DNA of 64,000 nt from Clostridium peptidivorans (lineage in GTDB: Bacteria; Bacillota; Clostridia; Clostridiales; Clostridiaceae). A program made the translations under genes and the position numbers. This document shows positions 52,298-60,704 of the stretch, in pieces. Numbering within the stretch: position 1 is the stretch's first letter; every line of letters begins with the position of its first letter. The notes under the pieces were generated by a model. It had not been told where the DNA came from. It searched no databases and saw nothing but the letters and a program-made list of their open reading frames with translations. The DNA is taken from contig NZ_OAOD01000009.1 of the NCBI RefSeq assembly GCF_900205925.1, forward strand, positions 62,001-126,000. Direction: 5' to 3'.

Positions 52298-52486
52298 ATG
52301 GACAAATATACAAAAGAAGAATTGATAGAAGCGCTACGAGTTGTATCTTCAACTATCAGTAAATGTGAAAAAATGCAGCTAAAATTTGCGGAGGGTACCT
52401 CTCATCACACCCGCTTTAAGAACATAATAAAAGCGATGTATATTTCAAAATCATTAATAACAGATGAAATTAGTAAAAGAGGTTAA
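52298..52486 (+). CDS. Single-unit version of the 60-residue repeat protein
   Basis: 62 residues, MDKYTKEELIEALRVVSSTI to DEISKRG, homologous to each half of the protein at 39971. The DNA is a mosaic: ends match the second unit there, the middle matches the first. The upstream promoter region and downstream spacer are duplicated as well. Function unknown. Confidence 0.75.
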   Translation: MDKYTKEELIEALRVVSSTISKCEKMQLKFAEGTSHHTRFKNIIKAMYISKSLITDEISKRG

Positions 52487-52529
52487 TTTCCAGTTTTTCG
52501 GTGAAATTATGAGTATAATGCGAAGCCCG

Positions 52530-52547
52530 ACAAATTCCAATTTGTAG
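52530..52547 (+). repeat. Type B boundary site without cassette (empty site)
   Basis: ACAAATTCCAATTTGTAG, identical to the right-hand site of the hydrolase cassette. Left neighbour AATGCGAAGCCCG equals that of 40379; right neighbour GCAGCAGATTCACTTTACAG equals that of 41211. Confidence 0.85.
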
Positions 52548-52667
52548 AGCAGCAGATTCACTTTACAGGAACAATTTTAAAATTAGACGAACTAAATAGT
52601 AAAGTGGACAACTTGATTTGTTCACTTTTATTATGCTAATATATCAACATTGGTTTAAAACAGAGCC
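52548..52667 (+). repeat. Right-hand flank module, copy 2
   Basis: Nearly identical to 41229-41347, including the terminator, whose 3' arm here has one change (TTCACTTTT). Confidence 0.85.
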
Positions 52668-53089
52668 TATAATAAAAATGGTAGAGAAATACCTTGAGAA
52701 TGGAAAATATGGCAACATCAAATGTTACCTTGTCGTGGTCATTTTATTATATCAAGTGATTTTGTACTTCTCTTTATAAGGATTTTATTACTGAAAATAC
52801 ACATAGATTATAACTATACTTCTTGTTTCACAACTAAAAAGTTAAGATACAATTTTCTTAATGTGTTGATTAATCATAAATCCATGATATTTGAACAATT
52901 GTAGAAGATAACGCATTAAGTAACTGAAAGCATTAGAATTATGAATACTGAACCGTACCATAAATAAATGAGGTTTTTACTAAAATTGGATTAAATGAAA
53001 GGGAATAGATGGGCTAGAATGCGGAGACTTTATTACAATATATATATAAATACCCTATGAAAACTTAATCTCATAGAGTATTTTTTTAT
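52668..53089. other. Intergenic region with gene scraps
   Basis: A frame beginning at ATG 52634 (YQHWFKTEP then IIKMVEKYLENGKYGNIKC) is truncated; its first dozen codons are also present after the copy at 41229. At 52949-52985, TGAACCGTACCATAAATAAA TGAGGTTTTTA repeats at 56090-56121. No intact gene. Confidence 0.4.
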
Positions 53090-53704
53090 CTAACATTCCA
53101 TATCTTTAAGTATCATCTTTACAATTTGTATATTCTTGCCTTTTATATGAAGATACATAAGAAAGCATGAAAAGCTTCCACCAATAGTTCCACAAATAAT
53201 ATCCCACATAGTATCATGAAGACTATTGTTTTGTGCTGTTAATCCAAAAATCTGATCTGTTGTAAATTCCCATATTTCCCATAGCCCTGCACACGCAATA
53301 GCAAATATTAACGAAAATATAACCATAGCTATAGGTCTCATCATCTGATTCTCTTCATTTCCACATAAAAAAACATATAAAATCAATCCATAAAATGCCA
53401 GTAAAACTCCAGATATTAAATGTAAAAATTTATCATAGTGCGGTATGCTATAAAAATTCATTACATTTGCTAAATACATAGAAAAGAATATAAATGTTAA
53501 TGATACTACATAACCTGCTTTAGATCTATTTAAAAATGTTTTATTAAATAATATTCTTGTTATAAATATAGTTACATAAATTAAGGCAATTCTAAAAACT
53601 TTTTCATCATTTCCGGCAAATATATCCCATACTGCTGTAATGGCTAATAATAGATAAAATATATAAGTAATTTTCACGTCATATTTCATTTGTTTTTTCA
53701 TCAT
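53090..53704 (-). CDS. Integral membrane protein, YjdF/DUF2238-like
   Basis: About 204 residues, six membrane helices. HYDKFLHLISGVLLAFYGLI and LWEIWEFTTDQIFGL with NNSLHDTMWDIICGTIGGSF carry the conserved polar residues of this family of unknown function. ATG 53704 follows AGGAG. Confidence 0.78.
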   Translation of the reverse strand: MMKKQMKYDVKITYIFYLLLAITAVWDIFAGNDEKVFRIALIYVTIFITRILFNKTFLNRSKAGYVVSLTFIFFSMYLANVMNFYSIPHYDKFLHLISGVLLAFYGLILYVFLCGNEENQMMRPIAMVIFSLIFAIACAGLWEIWEFTTDQIFGLTAQNNSLHDTMWDIICGTIGGSFSCFLMYLHIKGKNIQIVKMILKDMEC

Positions 53705-53950
53705 ATATCTCCTAACGATCATTTCTTTATAATTATTATACCAGAATTTCAACTCTGTATTATTAATTATTAGTGAAAGTTTTTAGTTCACTAACAGATA
53801 GTTTAAATGCTCATATTCTGTTTAGAACATTTTTATAGTATTTGGAAACAATTGCTTGTATAATTGTAATATATTGTATGATGATAAATCATATGTTTTA
53901 ATTCAACAATGTGAAATAATAATTATTATGTTTTGTGAGGTTAAATTTAT

Positions 53951-54802
53951 ATGAGAATAGAAAAAACAAACAAATTAACAGAAAATCAGATGGCTGAAAT
54001 CTTAAATTTAGAAACAATTGCTTTTCGCACAGATAATTTAGAAAATCATGCCTTTTTATCAAACGAAATTAATTTTGATAAGACAATGCCATGCTTTTAT
54101 ATGGGATATGAGAATGATGAGTTGATTGCTTTTTTAACTACCTTTATGCCAACTTCTTATGAAGCAGAAATATCAGCGGTTACACATACAGAACACAGAA
54201 AAAAAGGATACTTTAAAAAATTATTTCAAGCTGCTAAAGAAACGTTATTATTAGCAGGAATAAATAAGATTTTGTTAGTTATAGAACCGAAAAGCAAAAG
54301 TGGTGTAGAGGTTATAAAAAACTTTAACGGTTGTAATTTGGAACGTTCAGAATATAGGATGTCTCATAATGGTTCCAAGACTTTGTCAGAATATGTGGAG
54401 TTAAATTTTTTTGAAGTGAATAACCAAAACAAAGAAGTATTTACACAAATTATGCTAAATACTTTTCCTGACTTAGAGGAAAGCAGTAATTTTATTGATA
54501 CTGTAATTTCTTCAGAAAGTCGAAGGGGATATATAGCTTACAAAGAAGAAATTCCAGTAGGTGCTTTTAATTTTAATTATGAGGAAGGAAGCAGTTTCCT
54601 TTATGGTGTAGGAATTGCAGCATCATATCGTGGAAAAGGATTTGGAAAGCAATTGGTTGGGTTTGCATTGACTGAAGGACTAAAAAAATCGGATAAAGTA
54701 GTGCTTGATGTGGATTCGGAAAATCCAATAGCTTTTAATTTATATAAGAAATGCGGATTCAGGATTGATTTTCAAGTTGATTATTATAGCTGTAAATTTT
54801 AA
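53951..54802 (+). CDS. Two-domain GNAT acetyltransferase
   Basis: 283 residues. N-terminal GNAT module (about 1-135; AVTHTEHRKKGYFKKLFQAA) and C-terminal module (about 150-283; GVGIAASYRGKGFGKQLVGF; ENPIAFNLYKKCGFR). The second has the complete acetyl-CoA loop; the first looks degenerate. RBS GAGGTT. Acceptor unknown. Confidence 0.88.
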   Translation: MRIEKTNKLTENQMAEILNLETIAFRTDNLENHAFLSNEINFDKTMPCFYMGYENDELIAFLTTFMPTSYEAEISAVTHTEHRKKGYFKKLFQAAKETLLLAGINKILLVIEPKSKSGVEVIKNFNGCNLERSEYRMSHNGSKTLSEYVELNFFEVNNQNKEVFTQIMLNTFPDLEESSNFIDTVISSESRRGYIAYKEEIPVGAFNFNYEEGSSFLYGVGIAASYRGKGFGKQLVGFALTEGLKKSDKVVLDVDSENPIAFNLYKKCGFRIDFQVDYYSCKF

Positions 54803-54840
54803 TTGATTTATCTGAAGTCCTTTGGTAAAGATTTAAGGGG

Positions 54841-55326
54841 GTGGATGTTATTAAGAGCTTAAGAAGGGCAATAATAACAATTTGTTTAATTATACTTACT
54901 ATAAGTGGTCTTGAGAGCTTGCCAGAGAGTAAATACTGTAATAAAGACCTTAAAACACTGGTTAATACAAAAAAAGCTAATGTAATTGAAGTAGGAAAGG
55001 AAATGAAAATAGACAAGGATACCATATTAATTAAAAGAATTATTAATACCGAAGATAAAACATATATTAGATATGCATTTATAAGCCTTGAGCAAGGATG
55101 GTCTTTTAGCCCAGGTGCTATTAATATATTTGATGATAAAGGGAAGCAATATCAATACAGAGGTGGGCAGTCTTCAGGCAAGTTATGGGGACAGGATGGA
55201 CTATTTAATATTGATAGAATAAATGAAGACGCAAAGTATATAATACTTAAACTTGAATGGTATGATAGGAAAAACGAAATGAAAATTTCGCTTGGAAAAG
55301 AAGGTGAAAATAATGACACTAAATAA
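54841..55326 (+). CDS. Secreted or anchored protein of unknown function (161 aa)
   Basis: Hydrophobic N terminus (AIITICLIILTISGL, about residues 10-25) after a basic start, a likely signal peptide without lipobox. The mature part is beta-rich (SFSPGAINIFDDKGKQYQYR). GTG 54841 sits directly on AAGGGG, so the true start is uncertain. It overlaps the next gene by 14 bases. Confidence 0.65.
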   Translation: MDVIKSLRRAIITICLIILTISGLESLPESKYCNKDLKTLVNTKKANVIEVGKEMKIDKDTILIKRIINTEDKTYIRYAFISLEQGWSFSPGAINIFDDKGKQYQYRGGQSSGKLWGQDGLFNIDRINEDAKYIILKLEWYDRKNEMKISLGKEGENNDTK

Positions 55327-55879
55327 GAAACATAGCGCAATTATCGAATGGATTATAGCCATAGTACTTGTGGTAATATGCTGGAATTATTCAATTTTTT
55401 CCTATGGAAGTTTTTCACCTATAAAGGCACATGAACAATCAGAGAGGACATATCATTATGGACCTTCGAAGATAATTAAAACTATAGACTTAGATGGAGG
55501 GAAAATATATTTATGCCGATATAAAGATTGGTTTTCAGCAAATACTGTTAGAAGAGGAATAATTAACTGGCATCCAGGTGATCAAGTATCAGGAACTCCA
55601 ATAGATTATTCAAAACAAGTATCTTACAGCTGGTCTGGCGCAAGAATTAAAGGAGATATAATGATAATAAAAACTTATGGCTATGTAAGTGATCCTAAAA
55701 TAACTACCATATTATTTGAAGATGAAGGTAAAACAAATACATCAAGATATGCTCTAGATGAAAGCAAAATGTTTATTTTTTATTGGAATGAAGATATGCA
55801 GAAGAGTAAAGAAAAATATTTAAAAGGTTTAGATAGGGATGGAAAAGTAATTTATGAAGAAAAGCTTCCTGGCTTTTAA
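55313..55879 (+). CDS. Single-pass membrane protein of unknown function (188 aa)
   Basis: One helix (IIEWIIAIVLVVICWNYSIF, about residues 9-28), then a beta-rich external domain (RTYHYGPSKIIKTIDLDGGK). ATG 55313 follows AAGGTG. Coupled to the preceding gene; both are probably outside the membrane and may work together. No family recognised. Confidence 0.68.
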   Translation: MTLNKKHSAIIEWIIAIVLVVICWNYSIFSYGSFSPIKAHEQSERTYHYGPSKIIKTIDLDGGKIYLCRYKDWFSANTVRRGIINWHPGDQVSGTPIDYSKQVSYSWSGARIKGDIMIIKTYGYVSDPKITTILFEDEGKTNTSRYALDESKMFIFYWNEDMQKSKEKYLKGLDRDGKVIYEEKLPGF

Positions 55880-56124
55880 GCATGTAATGGACAATCTTCA
55901 GATAACATGGAATCGAAAATTGTAAAACTTGTTTTTTAAAGAATCACCTTATGCAAATGTAATTGTACCTGCATTTTAATATTAGGCAGCTAGTTGGCTG
56001 CCTAAATTATTTTGGAGGTCAAAAAATTGTAGATAAGAGAGTTAGTGATGGCTGTTAAGTATTTTATTAAATCTAGAATTAGGCATGATGAACCGTACCA
56101 TAAGTAAGTGAGGTTTTTATTTTG

Positions 56125-56295
56125 GCGGTTGCAGAGCCACCATATGTTACATTGCTTTCTCATGTTCAAATCACAGAGGATAAAGAGGTAGCTGTGGTAC
56201 ATATGTATCGTTTTGAGGGGGAAAAGATTGCTGAAATGTGGGATATATCTCAAGAGGTGCCTGAGAATTCTCCTAATGAAAATGGTATGTTTTAA
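56125..56295 (+). pseudogene. C-terminal remnant of an NTF2/SnoaL-like protein
   Basis: AVAEPPYVTLLSHVQITEDK, VHMYRFEGEKIAEMWDISQE and VPENSPNENGMF stop match the end of SnoaL-like nuclear-transport-factor-2 proteins. The first half is missing; the break falls next to a 31-bp sequence (56090-56121) repeated at 52949. Confidence 0.7.
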
Positions 56296-56394
56296 TAAAA
56301 TTGTATATATAAACTTAGGAAAAAATATTTATATTCCATGATACGACGCTTGAGTATTATTTTGATGTACATTGATTGTGATAAATATTTTAAG

Positions 56395-56437
56395 AAAGTA
56401 TAGTGCTTAACTAAGCCCTATACTTTAATTTTTTTAA
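56395..56437. terminator. Hairpin terminator
   Basis: AAAGTATAG/CTATACTTT with a T run on the plus strand, before the convergent paralogous pair. Confidence 0.65.
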
Positions 56438-56478
56438 AACCTTCAACGAATCTTGAACTGAATCTATTAAGAAAAATA

Positions 56479-56922
56479 TTAACAACAGTTTGTACCATTC
56501 TGTATTAATGGCTTTAACCTCCTTTTTAACACCTTAAACAGATCCTCAAATTCTTCATTAATATTATATATTAAGTGAATTGTACTCTTTAGTTTTGATT
56601 TTTTTGGTGGAACAATAGATGAAAAAGTTAATATAGATACTGATGAAGCTAGTTCATATGATATAAGTGATAGAAATAATAATGTTATTAATATAGGGTT
56701 AACACAATTTTCAATGTATTCTCTTTCACAAAAGTTTAAAGGTAATCTACACAATTCTGTCTTAATTGAATTAATAGCAGTTAACATTGCATCTGCATTA
56801 TTAATAGCTGCGGTTACATCGATAATTAAGTCACTTTTTAGGGATGCCTGACCTTCTATTAATGATTCATTTAATTGTCTTGCAAAATTAATATTTGATA
56901 TTATACTATTTATATCATTCAT
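56479..56922 (-). CDS. Paralogue of the PT-rich protein, short form (147 aa)
   Basis: NSIKTELCRLPLNFCEREYI (about 55-75) and PPKKSKLKSTIHLIYNINEE are shared with the gene upstream. Ends in a CC pair. Helical, without signal peptide. The low-complexity insert of the longer paralogue is absent. Unknown family; maybe spore surface. Confidence 0.65.
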   Translation of the reverse strand: MNDINSIISNINFARQLNESLIEGQASLKSDLIIDVTAAINNADAMLTAINSIKTELCRLPLNFCEREYIENCVNPILITLLFLSLISYELASSVSILTFSSIVPPKKSKLKSTIHLIYNINEEFEDLFKVLKRRLKPLIQNGTNCC

Positions 56923-56973
56923 ACTCTTATTAACCTATCTTAAATATTTCTACTATAACTAGCCATATGCAAT

Positions 56974-57666
56974 TCATGGAAATATACAGCGGTTATCTTC
57001 CTGAGTTAGCCTTCTTAATCTAGGTTTTAACACCTTATAAAGATCCTCAACCTCATCATTCATACTATATATTGTATGAATTGTGTCCTTTAGCTTTCCC
57101 TTTTTACGTGGAACTATTGGTGAAGTAGTTAGAACACTTACTGAAGTTGCTAACTCAAAGCCCGTTCTTGATATGAGTTCCATCGCGGTTTGTAAAGGGG
57201 TAACACAGTTGGCAATATATTCTCTTTCACAAAAATCTAAGGGCAATCTACACAACTCAGTCTTAATTGAATTTAATGCTACCAATGTTTGAGCTGTTTG
57301 AGTAAGAGCTGCATTTACAGTAACATTAGTAGTAGATGCTTGACTTTGGGTTTCCCCTTGACCTGTAGGTGGCGCTTGACTTTGGGTTGGAGGTTGTCCT
57401 TCAAGTACCTGCTCAGCTTGAGTTGGGGCTTCACCACCAGGTATAACCTGACTTGGGGTTGTCCCTGGGGTTAAATTTAGTGATTGACTTTGAACTATCA
57501 CGTCACTTATTTGTCTTGAATTTCTCATATCACTAATTAAAACATTTAATTCATCAATAATTGTATTTATTCGTTCCTCTCTAGACTTTTCTTTAGAGTT
57601 ACCATCTTCACTAATTCCTTGTGCTGTATTATTATCCTTTGTATTTAGAACGTTATCATCACTCAT
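56974..57666 (-). CDS. Pro/Thr/Gln-rich protein, long paralogue (230 aa)
   Basis: Charged N terminus, a low-complexity P/T/Q/G segment (about 68-112; for example QPPTQSQAPPTGQGETQSQA), then the conserved domain NSIKTELCRLPLDFCEREYI and PRKKGKLKDTIHTIYSMNDE shared with the short paralogue 51 bp downstream. RBS GGAGC is weak. Both are likely in one operon. Unknown family. Confidence 0.65.
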   Translation of the reverse strand: MSDDNVLNTKDNNTAQGISEDGNSKEKSREERINTIIDELNVLISDMRNSRQISDVIVQSQSLNLTPGTTPSQVIPGGEAPTQAEQVLEGQPPTQSQAPPTGQGETQSQASTTNVTVNAALTQTAQTLVALNSIKTELCRLPLDFCEREYIANCVTPLQTAMELISRTGFELATSVSVLTTSPIVPRKKGKLKDTIHTIYSMNDEVEDLYKVLKPRLRRLTQEDNRCIFP

Positions 57667-58145
57667 AAGTTCAGCTCCAATCTAAAATATTATATTTCAT
57701 AACTCATAATTTCTGATTCTTCACGAGAGAGGGCAGATAAAAAAATATAAATAGCATCTCTTCCTAGAATAACTATCTATATTAATTATTAATGTAATTT
57801 ATATATAATAATTGTATTAGAAATACCTTGAAATTATTCTCTTTCAATGTAGAAGTAAATATCTCCATTAGTTATCAAATTTATAGATGATATTTGTTTA
57901 TATTTAATGACGTAGGCTTTGCAGATTGTTCTAATAACAAAAACGGTATGAAGCTTTGTATATTGAGAGTACTAATTTGATAAGTAAGACCATTCTGTTG
58001 AAATTCAATGATACGATCTTTAAAAACTTCGTATTTCCCATATAATTGGAAAGCTTATAGAAAATGTGCTATAATTTTAATGAAGTCATATTTGTAAGGA
58101 ATTACAAAGTAGAGTAATTGATTATAGATAAAATGGGGGATAAAA
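57667..58145. other. Intergenic region, 480 bp
   Basis: The minus strand between about 57890 and 58030 is open for some 50 codons (KYEVFKDRIIEFQQNG to INKYHL stop) and protein-like, but has no start; probably a scrap. GCTATAATTT at 58068 could be the -10 of the gene at 58146. Confidence 0.35.
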
Positions 58146-58856
58146 TTGAATTATTTAAGTGCAGAAATCAGAGAACGGCTTATTGAAAAAGGTGCCTCAA
58201 TTGTTGGATTTGCAGATTTAAAAGATATCCCAGAAAGCCAAAGAGAGGGGTATAGATACGGAATCTCAATTGCAGTAGCACTGAACCCATTTGTAATTAC
58301 TGGAATAGAGGACGGACCAACAAAAGATTATTATGATGAATATGTGAGAGTAAATAAACTTTTAGATGAACTTGATAAATATGCAGTGGAGATTATAAAA
58401 CACCATGGATTTGGAGCGTTGCCTAAGGTGAAAAAAAGTATCACTACAGATGAAACAGTTTTAAGAACTACTTTACCGCATAAAACAGTAGCAACTAGAG
58501 CAGGAATTGGATGGATTGGAAAGTGTGCATTACTGGTTACAAAAGAGTTTGGCTCAGCTGTAAGGTTATCAAGTGTACTAACTGATGCAGAACTAGATGT
58601 AGGATTACCAATAGATGAAGGAAAATGCGGAACTTGTAACACGTGTAAAAATTTATGTCCAAGTAGTGCTGTGTTAGGAGTTAATTGGAAGGTAAATATG
58701 GATAGAGATAACTATTTTGATGCTTTTAAGTGTAGAGATGAAGGGCGAAAAAGAAGTGATAAACTTGGAGTAGAAGAAAGAGTTTGTGGAAAGTGCATAC
58801 TAGTCTGCCCTTGGACACAGAAATATTTAAAGTTAATTGGAGGTAAGAAAATATGA
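58146..58856 (+). CDS. QueG-like 4Fe-4S epoxide/quinone-type reductase (236 aa)
   Basis: Two ferredoxin-type clusters: CGTCNTCKNLCP and, later, VCGKCILVCPW. Upstream TRAGIGWIGKCALLVTKEFG is the cobalamin-binding region typical of epoxyqueuosine reductase relatives. At 236 residues it lacks the C-terminal HEAT part of true QueG, so it belongs to the short clostridial subfamily of unknown substrate. TTG start behind TGGGGG. Confidence 0.82.
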   Translation: MNYLSAEIRERLIEKGASIVGFADLKDIPESQREGYRYGISIAVALNPFVITGIEDGPTKDYYDEYVRVNKLLDELDKYAVEIIKHHGFGALPKVKKSITTDETVLRTTLPHKTVATRAGIGWIGKCALLVTKEFGSAVRLSSVLTDAELDVGLPIDEGKCGTCNTCKNLCPSSAVLGVNWKVNMDRDNYFDAFKCRDEGRKRSDKLGVEERVCGKCILVCPWTQKYLKLIGGKKI

Positions 58857-59185
58857 AAGTTGGGCTTATTAGGTGTATGCAAACAGAAGATATGTGTCCC
58901 GGTACTACTTGCTTGAAGGTCATGAAGGAGAAAAAACTTGCATTTGAAGGAATTGAGGAAGAAATTGAGGTAATTGGCGTAAATACTTGTGGGGGTTGCC
59001 CAGGTAAAAAAGCAGTAACAAGGGCTGCTGAAATGGTTAAAAGAGGTGCCGATACTATTGTGCTAGCATCTTGTATTAAAAAAGGAACTCCAATAGGGTT
59101 TGCTTGTCCCCATGCAGAAAAAATGGAAGAAGCTATTAAGAAGAGAGTGGGCAATGATATAAAGATTATTGATTACACTCATTAA
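58853..59185 (+). CDS. CGGC domain protein
   Basis: 110 residues. GVNTCGGCPGKKAVTRAAEM carries the name-giving motif; other Cys at positions 8, 15, 20 and in LASCIKKG and FACPH suggest metal binding. Overlaps the iron-sulfur gene by four bases (ATGA), so the two probably act together. Confidence 0.88.
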   Translation: MKVGLIRCMQTEDMCPGTTCLKVMKEKKLAFEGIEEEIEVIGVNTCGGCPGKKAVTRAAEMVKRGADTIVLASCIKKGTPIGFACPHAEKMEEAIKKRVGNDIKIIDYTH

Positions 59186-59226
59186 TAGAGACGTTCTTGC
59201 ATCGGAATCTTCTTATGGACGAACTA

Positions 59227-59263
59227 AAAGCAGTCAGAATATCATATAGCCTGACTGCTTTTA
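59227..59263 (+). terminator. Rho-independent terminator
   Basis: AAAAGCAGTCAG/CTGACTGCTTTT, 12-bp stem. Confidence 0.85.
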
Positions 59264-59308
59264 TCATCTTCACGTATATATAATTTATCCAAATCAATAT
59301 GAGATTAT

Positions 59309-59914
59309 TTAAAAATTCTTTGCTGTTTCTTTAGCTTTAATTATAGCTTCTCCAACAATAGCATCCACATCATTTCCAATAACATCTAAGCCATCTGCTG
59401 CTATGGTTGTATAATCAGTTATTCCAAGGAAGCCAAATATTGTTCTTAAATATCTGTCACCCATTTCAAAGGAAGCAAAAGGTTCAGTGGAATAATCGCC
59501 ACCTCTTGCAACAATGTTAATTGCTTTTTTACCTTTACATAATCCTACAGGACCTGCTGCTGTATATTTAAATGTAATTCCAGTGACAGTAATATAATCA
59601 ATATAAGCTTTAAGGATAGCTGGAATGCTTAGGTTCCAGAATGGTTCTGCAATTACATATTTATCTGCTTCTAAAAATTGAAACGCATACTTAAGTATTG
59701 GATGGTCTTTACCAGTTCCTGGTGCAGGAACATGTAGTTCATTAAGTTGTCCATATGGAAGTGGAGCTATTCCCTCTTTGTATAAATCCAATGTAATAAT
59801 TTCATCATCTGGATTAAGTTTTTTATATTCTTCTATAAAATTATCTGATATTTTGAAGGTTCTTGATTGACCTTCTTCCTTTGCATTTGCTTTGATGTAC
59901 AATACTTTACTCAT
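59309..59914 (-). CDS. FMN-dependent NADH-azoreductase, copy 2
   Basis: 201 residues, same family as 30254 (MSKVLYIKANAKEEGQSRTF; AEPFWNLSIPAILKAYIDYI; GPVGLCKGKKAINIVARGGD). It diverges from an HxlR regulator 143 bp away, the usual arrangement for quinone- or aldehyde-responsive control; the other copy has no regulator nearby. Confidence 0.92.
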   Translation of the reverse strand: MSKVLYIKANAKEEGQSRTFKISDNFIEEYKKLNPDDEIITLDLYKEGIAPLPYGQLNELHVPAPGTGKDHPILKYAFQFLEADKYVIAEPFWNLSIPAILKAYIDYITVTGITFKYTAAGPVGLCKGKKAINIVARGGDYSTEPFASFEMGDRYLRTIFGFLGITDYTTIAADGLDVIGNDVDAIVGEAIIKAKETAKNF

Positions 59915-60057
59915 TTCATTATCCCCTTTTTTTTAAATATAGTTGATTTGTAAAATACTTTATGACAAAATAATAATACATACATAATTTAATAGCAAGT
60001 AGGCACTTAATTGTACCATAGTATCAAAAAAGATACTTAAAATAATGAGGTGATAAT

Positions 60058-60438
60058 GTGATAAGTGATGAGAAAAGACATGAAAGTTGTTATATGAGTG
60101 AAAAATGTATAAAGTATGATGTTTGTCCAATGGCCCTTGTTCAGAAGCTCCTGTCAGGTAAAAGAAAAATCATGATACTATGGTATTTAAGTAACAAAGT
60201 ATTAAGATTTAATGATATAAAGAAAAAGTTACCAGATGTAACACAGAAAATGCTTACTCAGCAGTTGAGAAGTTTGGAAGAAGATAAGCTTATTTTCAGG
60301 CATGTTTACCCTGTTGTTCCACCAAAGGTAGAATACGGATTAACTGAATTTGGGAAAAAAATTATCCCTATACTTGAAATGATGCATGAATTTGGGGCAG
60401 AGTATTTAGAAGCTAATCTCCAAGAAAATAATATTTAG
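60058..60438 (+). CDS. HxlR family transcriptional regulator
   Basis: 126 residues. CPMALVQKLLSGKRKIMILW with an upstream Cys, LPDVTQKMLTQQLRSLEEDK and HVYPVVPPKVEYGLTEFGKK are the HxlR winged-helix hallmarks. The N-terminal Cys residues (two within 14 positions) could sense electrophiles. GTG start behind GAGGTG. Probably controls the divergent azoreductase. Confidence 0.92.
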   Translation: MISDEKRHESCYMSEKCIKYDVCPMALVQKLLSGKRKIMILWYLSNKVLRFNDIKKKLPDVTQKMLTQQLRSLEEDKLIFRHVYPVVPPKVEYGLTEFGKKIIPILEMMHEFGAEYLEANLQENNI

Positions 60439-60485
60439 TCAATTATAATTAATGAAAGTAATGCTTAATTCATAATATGAAAATT

Positions 60486-60549
60486 AAGCGACATAACTAG
60501 TGAAATAAAGGTACAAACAATGTTCTTTGAAAGTCAAACAATATTTTGC
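60486..60549 (+). repeat. Type A boundary copy A11 (right part)
   Basis: AGCGACATAACTAGTGAAAT, CAATGTTCTTTGAAAGTCAA and ACAATATTTTGCG: the same tail as in the 5-16 kb array, over 40 kb away and in front of the FTR1 gene. Confidence 0.65.
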
Positions 60550-60593
60550 GTAAAGTATAAAATTTTTACATTTTAAGCAAAATATTGTTTGAC
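60533..60593. repeat. 17-bp perfect inverted repeat upstream of FTR1
   Basis: GTCAAACAATATTTTGC (60533-60549) and GCAAAATATTGTTTGAC (60577-60593), 27 bases apart. The right arm overlaps the -35 element of the next promoter, so it could be an operator or a transcribed hairpin. Confidence 0.8.
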
Positions 60594-60615
60594 AATGTAA
60601 AATATATGCTATAAT
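60589..60615 (+). promoter_or_regulatory. Promoter of the FTR1 gene
   Basis: TTGACA (60589-60594), 15 bases, TATAAT (60610-60615); spacing is two bases short of the optimum. Confidence 0.65.
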
Positions 60616-60704
60616 TTTATAGAAGTTAAATCGAAACTGTGAAATGTGTTGAAACACTTTACGTCTCTTAAGCATATAATATAGTGAGTAGGAGGTGAAA
60701 AACC

